Part shown: piece after piece, positions 1 to 6,206 of the stretch
Layout of the letters: the number at the start of each line of letters is the position of its first letter
Position numbering within the stretch: the first letter of the stretch is position 1
Assembly (NCBI GenBank): GCA_023382135.1
Contig: JAMCQK010000122.1
Location: 314-10,598 of the forward strand
DNA length: 10,285 nt
Direction: 5' to 3'
Source: Deinococcus sp.
GTDB taxonomy: Bacteria > Deinococcota > Deinococci > Deinococcales > Thermaceae
Notes under the pieces: model-generated
Databases searched by the model: none
The model's input: the letters and a program-made list of their open reading frames with translations, nothing else
What the model was told of the DNA's origin: nothing
Made by a program: the position numbers and the translations under genes

Positions 1-1
1 G

Positions 2-724
2 GTAAGTCTGGGGGAAGAGCGGGTGCGCTTGCAGCTCTTGGTGGACGCGCTCAAGGAAAAACGCGCCGAGCGCGAACAGCGGATCAAAGTTCTTTCCGAA
101 AGACGCTCCCAACTCCAGGGTGCGCTGGCGACACTCCGGCGCGAACAGGTGGGCCGCAGGGTACTGCTCAGGGAAACCCTGCAAGCGCAGATCAGTCTCC
201 AGGCCGAGATCCAAAAGGTGCAGGCGGCTATTCTGGCTGAGCAGAAGCGTATTCTCGAGGCCGAGCGGCGCGCAGCGGCGGAACGCCGCCGCCGGGAGCT
301 AGCCCAGAAACAGAGCCAGCAAAACATTCGGGCCACCGCTGAAGACCTGCCCAAGGAACTTGGGGGCAGGCTCCAGTTCCCGGTCTCCGGTGGCCGCATC
401 GCCGAGCCCTTTGGCAGGGGTGGCATTTTATCCCTGCTGGTGCAGGGCCCCACAGAAAACAGCCCGGTAGTGGCCGCCGCCGATGGATATGTGCTCTACG
501 TGCTTGAGTATTCCAACCTGGGTTACACCGTGCTGGTTCAGCACACCCCGCGGCTGGTTACCAGCTACGCCAACCTCCAGGGTCTCGAGGTCGAAGTTGG
601 CCAGAAGGTTTCGCGCGGGCAGCGCCTAGGATTCACCGGCGGCGGAGGTCTGATGGGGCTAAACGAAATGTACTTTGGCGTGACGGTGGACTCCATATTT
701 GTGGACCCATCAGACTACCTGTGA
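2..724 (+). CDS. EnvC-like coiled-coil protein with degenerate LytM (M23) domain, 5' partial
   Basis: The reading frame is open from the left edge, so the true start and any signal peptide lie outside the window. The first ~100 visible residues are charged and rich in Glu, Arg, Gln and Leu, as in a long coiled coil. From about the codon for FPVSGG (near 377) to the stop the protein has the LytM/M23 fold pattern, with recognisable AAADGYVLY, a QHTPRLVTSYANL stretch and VGQKVSRGQRLGFTG. None of the zinc or catalytic positions are kept: the usual HxGxD is absent, YaHL reads YANL, and HLHFE is replaced by NEMYFGV. Such degenerate LytM proteins (EnvC, NlpD) are known as activators of cell-wall amidases rather than as enzymes, and EnvC works with FtsEX at the septum. 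The ftsE gene lies nearby on the other strand, which fits this role. It ends 7 bp from the convergent hpf stop. Family assignment is firm; the activator role is inferred. Confidence 0.85.
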   Translation, partial: VSLGEERVRLQLLVDALKEKRAEREQRIKVLSERRSQLQGALATLRREQVGRRVLLRETLQAQISLQAEIQKVQAAILAEQKRILEAERRAAAERRRRELAQKQSQQNIRATAEDLPKELGGRLQFPVSGGRIAEPFGRGGILSLLVQGPTENSPVVAAADGYVLYVLEYSNLGYTVLVQHTPRLVTSYANLQGLEVEVGQKVSRGQRLGFTGGGGLMGLNEMYFGVTVDSIFVDPSDYL

Positions 725-731
725 TACCCCG

Positions 732-1268
732 CTAAGCGCCGGGTTCAATTAACCCGTAGTTGCCGTCTTTGCGGCGGTAAAGCACGCAGATTTCCTCGGT
801 ATCGGCACTGCGGAAAACAAAGAAGTCGTGGCCCAGGTTTTCAATCTGAAAAATGGCGTCCTCAACCGACATGGGGCGCATGGCAAAACGCTTGACCTTC
901 ACCACCTGCGGTGTTTCTTCCTCGGCGGGCGCCGGCTCAGTTGGCTCGAAAGCGCCTTCCTGATAACGCCGCCAGTGGCGTTCTTTGTAACGCTTGAGCT
1001 GGGTCTCGAGTCGTTCCACCGAGCGGTCGATAGCTGCATACATGTCTGGGTCGGCCTCTTCCACCCGCACAATGCCGCCGGGCACGTTAATTTGAATTTC
1101 GCTCTTGGCCCTGCGCTCAATTCGCGGGCCCTGCGCCAGCGAGAGCACCACCCGCGCGTCGGTAATGTTGGGGAAAAAACGGTCCAAGCGAGAGAGTTTT
1201 TTGTCCAGATAACCCTTGATAGCGTCGGTAATCTCGACCTGCCGGCCAACCAGCTTGTAGACATTCAT
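732..1268 (-). CDS. hpf: Ribosome hibernation promoting factor, long form (HPF)
   Basis: This is a 178-residue protein of the long HPF class, which binds the small ribosomal subunit and dimerises 70S particles into inactive 100S ribosomes in stationary phase or stress. Residues 1-105 form the HPF/RaiA ribosome-binding domain (MNVYKLVGRQVEIT, then DPDMYAAIDRSVERLETQLKR). A Pro/Glu-rich linker follows at about 107-122. The C-terminal dimerisation domain at about 123-175 is very typical, with KRFAMRPMSVEDAI, LGHDFFVFR and YRRKDGNYGLIEP. The ATG at 1268 is chosen because a strong AAGGAGG sits 5 nt upstream; a TTG farther upstream lies in that ribosome binding site. The gene follows ftsE on the same strand after 118 bp, so it may be read with it or from its own promoter, which I could not identify clearly. 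Confidence 0.95.
   Translation of the reverse strand: MNVYKLVGRQVEITDAIKGYLDKKLSRLDRFFPNITDARVVLSLAQGPRIERRAKSEIQINVPGGIVRVEEADPDMYAAIDRSVERLETQLKRYKERHWRRYQEGAFEPTEPAPAEEETPQVVKVKRFAMRPMSVEDAIFQIENLGHDFFVFRSADTEEICVLYRRKDGNYGLIEPGA
740..756. repeat. Small inverted repeat between convergent genes
   Basis: CGGGTT and AACCCG pair around a 5-nt loop (CAATT) inside the last codons of hpf and 15 nt beyond the stop of the EnvC-like gene. With only 7 bp between the two convergent stops, it is the only visible hairpin that could end transcription from the left. There is no T-run on either side, so a terminator role is only a guess. Confidence 0.3.
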
Positions 1269-1273
1269 CTGGC

Positions 1274-1280
1274 CCTCCTT
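1274..1280 (-). promoter_or_regulatory. Ribosome binding site of hpf
   Basis: AAGGAGG on the minus strand lies 5 nt before the ATG at 1268. It is the strongest Shine-Dalgarno sequence in the window and fixes the start of hpf. Most other genes here have weak or no such sequence. Confidence 0.85.
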
Positions 1281-1382
1281 CAACCCCAGCTTACTACTGC
1301 CCGTAGCCAGACATTTATCACCCGGGCTCGAGTCCGGAGAGCTCAGGTTGCCGGGGCCTCGCAGGCCAGCACCACTGGCGCC

Positions 1383-1399
1383 CGGCTTAGTTCAAGCCG
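1383..1399. repeat. Inverted repeat over the ftsE stop codon
   Basis: CGGCTT and AAGCCG flank a 5-nt loop and span the ftsE stop codon at 1387-1389. There is no T-run downstream on the minus strand. It may reduce read-through into hpf or be chance; the stem is only 6 bp. Confidence 0.25.
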
Positions 1400-2076
1400 A
1401 ACTTTCCGCCTGCTGGCTCGTCACGCACAATCTGGCCAGCCTTGAGCACCACCACGCGCTGGGGATAGGCCTCCACCAGCTCGCGCGCATGGGTGGCCAC
1501 CACCACCGTGGAACCCCTGGCATGCGCGGTCTTAAGCGCCTCCAGCACGGTAAGCGCGTTGGTGGGGTCCAGGTTTCCAGTGGGCTCGTCCGCCAGAATC
1601 ACCGGCGGGTCTCCGAGCATGGCCCTGGCAAGCGCCACGCGCTGTGCTTCACCTACCGAAAGCTCTTCCGGGTAGGAGCGTTTCTTGTGGGACAGCCCCA
1701 CCGTGCGCAAAGACCTGGTCAGGCGGATTTCGGCCTCGGCTTTGGGCACGCCCAAAACCTTAAGCGCAAAGAGCAGGTTTTCTTCCACGGTGTAGTCCTT
1801 GAGCAAACGGTGGTCCTGGAATACCACACCTATGCGGCGGCGGTGAAACGCCACGCGGTCACCCCGCAGCGCTTTCAGGTTCTCGCTGGCAAAATACACC
1901 GCGCCGGCAGTGGGCTCGAGGCGCTTGAGCAACAACGAAAGCAGGCTGGACTTACCAGCTCCAGAATGGCCCACCAAAAATAGAAATTCGCCTTTCCTGA
2001 TTTCCAGGTTAATATCGTAAAGAGCCTTGGTCTTGGTACGGGGATATTCCAGCGTCACCCGGTGGAAGTGAATCAT
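1387..2076 (-). CDS. ftsE: Cell division ATP-binding protein FtsE
   Basis: This 229-residue protein is an ABC ATPase of the FtsE type, the cytoplasmic partner of the membrane protein FtsX. FtsEX couples ATP hydrolysis at the septum to activation of peptidoglycan hydrolases through an EnvC-type coiled-coil protein. Visible motifs are Walker A GHSGAGKS (36-43), Q-loop in VVFQDHRLLKDYTVEEN (Q87), signature LSVGEAQ (139-145, where most family members read LSGGE), Walker B VILADE (159-164) and the switch His196 in VATH. The FQDHRLL..TVEEN segment is characteristic of FtsE/LolD-type ATPases and the length is normal for FtsE. The frame is open well upstream, but the family N-terminus MIHFHRVTLEYP starts at 2076. 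No good Shine-Dalgarno is present there (GGAG lies 13 nt away); a TAACCT box 7 nt before the ATG suggests a leaderless start. ftsX is not in the window, which is unusual because the two are normally adjacent. Confidence 0.9.
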   Translation of the reverse strand: MIHFHRVTLEYPRTKTKALYDINLEIRKGEFLFLVGHSGAGKSSLLSLLLKRLEPTAGAVYFASENLKALRGDRVAFHRRRIGVVFQDHRLLKDYTVEENLLFALKVLGVPKAEAEIRLTRSLRTVGLSHKKRSYPEELSVGEAQRVALARAMLGDPPVILADEPTGNLDPTNALTVLEALKTAHARGSTVVVATHARELVEAYPQRVVVLKAGQIVRDEPAGGKFGLN

Positions 2077-2090
2077 GCCTATTAGGTTAC

Positions 2091-2105
2091 TCCAGGACGC
2101 CTGGA
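2091..2105. repeat. Inverted repeat in the ftsE/ctpA divergent region
   Basis: TCCAGG and CCTGGA are separated by ACG, a 15-bp near-palindrome 14 bp upstream of the ftsE start, in the 124-bp region between the divergent ftsE and ctpA genes. It could be an operator for ftsE, but there is no independent support. Confidence 0.25.
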
Positions 2106-2152
2106 TGCGGGTTTTATGAGCACAAATCTGAAAAAGAATGCTTGTTTTGAAC

Positions 2153-2191
2153 ACTTTGCTCTCATGGCAACCGGATAAGATAGCAGCGGAG
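2153..2191 (+). promoter_or_regulatory. Candidate promoter and ribosome binding site of ctpA
   Basis: ACTTTG (2153-2158), a 17-nt spacer and TAAGAT (2176-2181) form a weak promoter candidate. GGAG at 2188-2191 lies 9 nt before the ATG at 2201 and supports that start over the upstream in-frame ATG at 2138. The predicted transcript start would be close to the GGAG, so the promoter assignment is doubtful while the ribosome binding site is reasonable. Confidence 0.35.
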
Positions 2192-2200
2192 TCGATTGGC

Positions 2201-3514
2201 ATGAGAAAGAGCGCTTGGTTCTTAGTGGCGGGCGGCGTACTGGCCGCTCTGGTTTTTGCCCAGATAAGCAGGCCCAACCTCGAGGCCTTTTTGCGCAACC
2301 CCACCGCGCAGGCCTTGACAGAGACGTACCAGGCTATCCAGGACCAGTACCTGAGCAAACTCGACCGGGCCAGCCTGGACAAGGTGCTTCAAGGCGGCAT
2401 CAAGGGCATGGTTGAGGCCCTGAATGACGAGTTCACCAGCTACTCTCCCCCGCAGCGTGCCAAGCTTCGCAACGAGGACCTGCAAGGCGAGTTCTTTGGT
2501 GTTGGGGCCACGCTTTCGCCTGCGCAGGGTGGCGGGGCCTTGATTCAGAACCTGTATAAAGGTTTTCCCGCATACAACGCCGGCCTTCAGTTGGGTGATG
2601 TGATCGTAGAGGTCAACGGCGAGGACGTGACCAAACAAGACCTCGACGAAATTGTTTCCAAGATCCGCGGCCCCAAGGGAACCAAGGTGAGCCTTGGGGT
2701 CAGGCGGGGCGGCAGCGGCGCCATCCTACGCTTCGAGATGATCCGCGAGAAGGTGGAGATCGTCGAAGTAGAAAAGGCCATGCTCCCGGGGAACATTGGC
2801 TACGTTCAACTGAACTCGTTCGGCAGCGTGAAGGTTATTCAGCAGCTCACGGCGGCCTTGCAAGAACTCAAGCAGAACGGAGCGCAAAAACTGGTCTTCG
2901 ACCTGCGGGATAACGGCGGAGGGCTTTTGGACCAGGGCTGTCAGGTAGCCAGCGCGTTTATTCGCGAAGGCCCCATTGTGTACGTGCGCACCCGCAGCCA
3001 GACACGGGTCTACTGCGAGGCCTCGGGCCGCACCAGCTGGTCCGGGCCCATGGTGGTACTGGTCAACCGGCGTTCAGCCTCGGCTTCTGAGATTGTGGCG
3101 GGCGCCTTGCAGGACACAGGCCGGGCCAAGGTGATTGGTGAGATAAGCTTTGGCAAGGGCGTGGGACAGAACGTAATCGACCTGGCTAACGGAGCAAACC
3201 TTACGCTGGTGACTTTTGAGTGGCTTACCCCAAAGAAGCGCAGCATCCACAAGGCGGGTATTACCCCGGATATCCAGGTTAAGGATAACCGCTTCGAGAC
3301 CCCGGTCTCGTTCGAGGGCACGGGGGTCAAAGCGGGTGAAACCGTGACGTTAAGCGTCAACGGCAAAACCTTTACCGCCACCGCCGACAAAGACGGCAAG
3401 TTTTCATTCAGCCAGTCCTTCCCGGCCCGCAAGCTAGCAGACGAGCGAGGGGCCGCGGTGGTGGACCTCGAGAAAGACCTGGTGCTCAAGCGGGCATTGG
3501 AAGAACTCAAGTAG
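2201..3514 (+). CDS. C-terminal processing peptidase, family S41 (CtpA)
   Basis: This 437-residue serine protease is of the Tsp/Prc/CtpA family, which cleaves C-termini of envelope proteins and, in several bacteria, controls peptidoglycan hydrolases. Residues 5-21 are a hydrophobic signal or anchor segment, placing the enzyme outside the membrane. A PDZ domain covers about 95-180 (AGLQLGDVIVEVNG). The protease core follows, with DLRDNGGG (234-241) and the catalytic Ser-Lys pair S294 (in RRSASASE) and K319 (in SFGKG), plus D305; this spacing matches S430, D441 and K455 of E. coli Prc. Between GITPDIQV (353-360) and the C-terminal KDLVLKRALEEL there is an extra ~60-residue segment, VKAGETVTLSVNGKTFTATA and onward, with beta-rich Ig-like character, where most CtpAs have a short linker. 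The start at 2201 gives a proper signal sequence and has GGAG upstream. Its position near ftsE and an EnvC-like gene suggests a role in cell-wall turnover. Confidence 0.93.
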   Translation: MRKSAWFLVAGGVLAALVFAQISRPNLEAFLRNPTAQALTETYQAIQDQYLSKLDRASLDKVLQGGIKGMVEALNDEFTSYSPPQRAKLRNEDLQGEFFGVGATLSPAQGGGALIQNLYKGFPAYNAGLQLGDVIVEVNGEDVTKQDLDEIVSKIRGPKGTKVSLGVRRGGSGAILRFEMIREKVEIVEVEKAMLPGNIGYVQLNSFGSVKVIQQLTAALQELKQNGAQKLVFDLRDNGGGLLDQGCQVASAFIREGPIVYVRTRSQTRVYCEASGRTSWSGPMVVLVNRRSASASEIVAGALQDTGRAKVIGEISFGKGVGQNVIDLANGANLTLVTFEWLTPKKRSIHKAGITPDIQVKDNRFETPVSFEGTGVKAGETVTLSVNGKTFTATADKDGKFSFSQSFPARKLADERGAAVVDLEKDLVLKRALEELK

Positions 3515-3574
3515 CGTGCGTGCTCACAGCTAAGCAGCTTGATTTCAGGCGGCGCGGCCGCGAAAGCAACGAGC

Positions 3575-4327
3575 ATGATTCGGCTGGAGGATCTTTCAAA
3601 ACGTTATGGGAAGTTCTGGGCCTTGGAGGGATTGAGCCTCGAGGTCTCCCCTGGCGAGACCCTGGCTGTTCTAGGCCCCAACGGAGCGGGAAAAAGCACT
3701 GCGATCAAAGCGATAGTCGGCCTTCTCCGCCCCACGCGGGGCCGTGCGCTGGTGGGCGGCGTGGACGTCTGGAAGGAACCAGTCAAAGCCAAGATGCTCT
3801 TTGGCTACGTGCCGGACCGTCCGTATCTGTACGGCAAGCTGTCAGGGGTCGAGCTCCTGCGTTTTGCGGCGGGCGTGTACCGGCTTGACAATTCCAAAGC
3901 CGACAGCCGTATCGAAGAGCTACTGGCCAAGTTCCGGCTGGACCGTTTCGCCAGCGGTCTGATTGAAACCTATTCCCACGGCATGCGGCAGAAACTCTCT
4001 CTGGCCATGAGCCTGTTGCACCAGCCGCCGGTGCTCATACTGGACGAGCCCATGGTGGGCCTCGACCCGCACGCGGCCAAGCTGGTAAAAGACTTGCTGC
4101 GCAACTACTCAAAAACTGGACGGGCCGTGCTCTATGCCACCCACCAACTGCACCTGGTGGAGCAGGTGGCGGACCGGGTGGCCTTGGTGCACCAAGGAAA
4201 ACTGATGGCCCATGGCAGTCCTTCCGAGCTTTTGCGCCAGCACCAGAGCACCGACCTGGAAGAATTCTTCCTGCGTCTCACCGAAGATGCCCAGGCGGAC
4301 CTCGCGCCGTCAGGCGGACCAGCCTAG
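3575..4327 (+). CDS. ABC transporter ATP-binding protein (ABC-2 exporter type)
   Basis: This 250-residue ATPase has all the needed motifs: Walker A GPNGAGKS (34-41), signature YSHGMRQ (133-139), Walker B VLILDE (153-158) and switch His190 in YATHQLH. The Q-loop position reads GYVPDRPYLY, with Asp instead of Gln, a variation I recall for ATPases paired with ABC-2-like export permeases. The next gene, 12 nt downstream, encodes the membrane partner, so the two form one exporter; the substrate is unknown. The frame is open back to a TTG at 3539, but the conserved N-terminus MIRLEDLSKRYG begins at the ATG at 3575. No clear ribosome binding site precedes either start. The gene begins 60 bp after ctpA with no visible terminator, so it may be read through from ctpA. 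Confidence 0.9.
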   Translation: MIRLEDLSKRYGKFWALEGLSLEVSPGETLAVLGPNGAGKSTAIKAIVGLLRPTRGRALVGGVDVWKEPVKAKMLFGYVPDRPYLYGKLSGVELLRFAAGVYRLDNSKADSRIEELLAKFRLDRFASGLIETYSHGMRQKLSLAMSLLHQPPVLILDEPMVGLDPHAAKLVKDLLRNYSKTGRAVLYATHQLHLVEQVADRVALVHQGKLMAHGSPSELLRQHQSTDLEEFFLRLTEDAQADLAPSGGPA

Positions 4328-4339
4328 CCACTAGCCCTG

Positions 4340-5959
4340 ATGGTCAAACTCCGCGCCTACATCCTGTGGAACGGCTTTCGTCTGTCGCCTGCGGCAGGCT
4401 CGGTGGGCCTAGCCTTTGCTCTGGGGCTTGGCTACCTTGCGTGGGCGGGGACGTCGTGGTTTCTGGATTTCCTGGCCAGCTTTCCGCTGGCCGGTAACGT
4501 GGTGGCCGAACGAACCCTAGGAAGTCTCCTGCTGGTGCTCGCTTCCGCCGAACTACTTACCGCAATCCCCAACGCGGTGGCGGTGCTTTACGCTTCGGAA
4601 GACCTTCCTTTGCTGCTTTCGTTGCCACAGCGTGCCGCGCGGGTTTTTCTCTTCAAGGTTTCGGAAGTCTTTGTCACCACCGCGCTCTTCCCCGCGCTGC
4701 TTACGCTGCCAGTGCTCTTTGCGTACGGACACCACTACGGGGCACCATGGTTCTTTTACCCGCTTGCGGTCTTGATCGCTTTTGCTTTGTATGCATTTCC
4801 GGTAGCGCTGGGCGTGGGGCTGGCTTTGCCCCTGGTGCGTTTCGCGCCCGCGGGCAGGGCGCGGGAATGGGCCGCTGCTGCGGGCGCGGTTATGGGCGGG
4901 GTGCTGATCTATCTTTTGCGTGCGCTCAGGCCCGAGGCCCTGCTCAAAACCGACTTTGAAAACCCGGAGGCACTGGACAAGTTTTTGGAAACCTTCCGCA
5001 ACCCTGTGGGGCCACTCCTTCCCTCCGGCTGGGCCCATTCCGCGCTCGAGGGGTTGATTGACGGCAAGCTCCTGCCAGAATTCTGGTACACCTTGTTGCT
5101 TTCCGCCACGTTCCTGGTACTTGCCGGGCTGGTGGCGGGCTACGCCTACCAGGTGGGCTGGGTGCGCGCTCTCGAGGGCGCCGTGGCCGAACGCGGGATG
5201 GTGGCCCGGGGATTTCTTGACCAGCTCACACAAACCTCAACTGCGCTGGCTTTGTGGGTGCGCGACCTGAGGCTGTTTTTCCGCGATGCTAACCATGCGG
5301 CCCAACTGGTACTGGTGGGGGTCTTGGTGCTGCTTTACACCACCAGCCTTCAGTACATGCCCCTAGAAGGCAACCGTTTCAAGCTGGTGGTAGGATTCAT
5401 GCACCTTGCTTTCCAGGGCTTCGTAATTGCCGGCGTGGGCGTACGGTTGGCGTATCCGCTCTACTCACTGGAAGGCGCTGGCTTCTGGATAGTCCAGACG
5501 GCACCGGTGTCTAAGACCACTATTTTGCTCACTCGATTTGGACTAGCGCTTTTGTTTCTGCTGCCTCTTGGGCTGCTCCTGGGTGGGCTTTCTCCTAGCG
5601 TGATTGGGCTGGGGCCGAGCCTGTCACAGATTTCCCTGCTGCTAGGAGCCTCTGCCGCAGTTGCCGCGGCCGGGCTTGGCGTGGGCTTGGGGGCTGCGTT
5701 TCCGCGTTTCGAGGCCTCTAACCCAGCAGAAATACCTATCGGGCTTGGCGGGTTTCTGTATATGGCGCTTACCTTGTTGCACGCGGGAGGCTTGGTCGTA
5801 TTGGCCAGCAGGCCGGTGTTCCTGAGCTTCACACAACCAGGGCTCGACTATCTTTCGTCCCTTGAGGGCGCCCTCTGGCTCTCGGTGTTAGCCCTGGCGA
5901 CAGTGATTCCGGCCGCGCTTGCATTGTCGTTTGGGCACCGGCGCATGGCTTCCAGTTAG
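4340..5959 (+). CDS. ABC exporter membrane protein, ~12 transmembrane helices
   Basis: This 539-residue protein is very hydrophobic, with about 12 candidate membrane helices. The clearest are near residues 20-40, 110-128, 135-160, 178-195, 245-268, 317-335, 395-420, 430-452, 463-485 and 509-530. A hydrophilic stretch at about 197-240 and another around 270-315 (ending WVRDLRLFFRDANHA) separate the two halves. The conserved-looking FPRFEASNPAEIPIGLGG segment near residue 455 resembles putative ABC-2-like exporters of about this size (a family related to PF16949). It starts 12 nt after the ATPase stop without a Shine-Dalgarno sequence, which suggests translational coupling. Together the pair should export an unknown substrate. 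The family assignment is from pattern memory and not certain; the permease role is well supported by context. Confidence 0.8.
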   Translation: MVKLRAYILWNGFRLSPAAGSVGLAFALGLGYLAWAGTSWFLDFLASFPLAGNVVAERTLGSLLLVLASAELLTAIPNAVAVLYASEDLPLLLSLPQRAARVFLFKVSEVFVTTALFPALLTLPVLFAYGHHYGAPWFFYPLAVLIAFALYAFPVALGVGLALPLVRFAPAGRAREWAAAAGAVMGGVLIYLLRALRPEALLKTDFENPEALDKFLETFRNPVGPLLPSGWAHSALEGLIDGKLLPEFWYTLLLSATFLVLAGLVAGYAYQVGWVRALEGAVAERGMVARGFLDQLTQTSTALALWVRDLRLFFRDANHAAQLVLVGVLVLLYTTSLQYMPLEGNRFKLVVGFMHLAFQGFVIAGVGVRLAYPLYSLEGAGFWIVQTAPVSKTTILLTRFGLALLFLLPLGLLLGGLSPSVIGLGPSLSQISLLLGASAAVAAAGLGVGLGAAFPRFEASNPAEIPIGLGGFLYMALTLLHAGGLVVLASRPVFLSFTQPGLDYLSSLEGALWLSVLALATVIPAALALSFGHRRMASS

Positions 5960-5965
5960 AAATTA

Positions 5966-6082
5966 CTAAGTATCTCCATAGGTGGGTTTGACCCTTCGGT
6001 CAAACCCACTAGGGCCAGAGGGAGCAAGGAACACAGGGCGGCTTTTCAAGCCTTTCGACAAACTTTGACTGGAGATACTTAG
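5966..6082. mobile_element. MITE-like element with 13-bp perfect terminal inverted repeats
   Basis: CTAAGTATCTCCA at 5966-5978 is matched exactly, inverted, by TGGAGATACTTAG at 6070-6082, giving a 117-bp unit. Inside are a perfect 12-bp hairpin (5982-6009) and a smaller one, GGCTT-TTC-AAGCC (6040-6052), followed by TTT. There is no room for a transposase, and the only frame inside, on the minus strand, shows no recognisable protein. I see no convincing target-site duplication (AATTA on the left, CACGC on the right). The element begins 6 bp after the permease stop and ends 124 bp before gcdH. It fits a miniature inverted-repeat element or a remnant of insertion-sequence ends; a complex terminator is the alternative. 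Confidence 0.55.
5982..6009 (+). terminator. Perfect 12-bp hairpin after the ABC exporter genes
   Basis: GTGGGTTTGACC and GGTCAAACCCAC form a perfect 12-bp stem with a CTTC loop, 22 nt after the permease stop. No T-run follows (TAGGGCC), so it is not a classic intrinsic terminator. Its position at the end of the exporter operon and its strength make a terminator role plausible. It also forms the core of the MITE-like element. Confidence 0.5.
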
Positions 6083-6162
6083 CACGCTACGCCAAGTTTG
6101 CCCGAACGCTTTTCTGCAGTCCTGCAACCCCACACCCACACAAACAGGGGAATACATTCAAG

Positions 6163-6174
6163 ACCAGCGCTGGT
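6163..6174. promoter_or_regulatory. Palindrome abutting the gcdH promoter, candidate operator
   Basis: ACCAGCGCTGGT is a perfect 12-bp palindrome whose last base is the first base of the proposed -35 box of gcdH. This is a common place for an activator or repressor site. No regulator gene is in the window, so the binding protein is unknown. Confidence 0.4.
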
Positions 6175-6201
6175 TGAACAGCAAAAAGGGTAGTCTAGTA
6201 A
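6174..6201 (+). promoter_or_regulatory. Probable leaderless promoter of the gcdH operon
   Basis: TTGAAC (6174-6179), a 16-nt spacer and TAGTAA (6196-6201) lie so that transcription would start at or next to the ATG at 6207. There is no Shine-Dalgarno sequence within reach of that ATG, which fits a leaderless mRNA as often seen in Deinococcus-Thermus. TAGTCT at 6191-6196 is an alternative -10. Confidence 0.5.
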
Positions 6202-6206
6202 CACCT

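Noticed and set aside
828..1445. 205-codon open frame on the plus strand opposite hpf
   Set aside because: It lies antisense to a strongly conserved HPF with a clear ribosome binding site and has no family resemblance or start signal.
2138..2200. Upstream ATG for ctpA, 21 codons earlier
   Set aside because: It would place residues before the signal segment, overlap the candidate promoter, and has no ribosome binding site; GGAG precedes the ATG at 2201.
2077..2382. Upstream extension of ftsE by 102 codons
   Set aside because: The extension overlaps ctpA on the other strand, and the family N-terminus starts at 2076.
4553..5233. 226-codon open frame on the minus strand opposite the permease
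   Set aside because: Its sequence is rich in Gln, His, Arg and Pro without recognisable motifs, as expected for the complement of a hydrophobic GC-rich gene.
6040..6055. Small hairpin GGCTT-TTC-AAGCC followed by TTT as an independent terminator
   Set aside because: The stem is only 5 bp and the T-run 3 nt; it is better described as part of the MITE-like element.
5966..6157. 63-codon minus-strand frame through the MITE-like element
   Set aside because: No ribosome binding site or protein resemblance; its second half is imposed by the hairpin sequence of the element.
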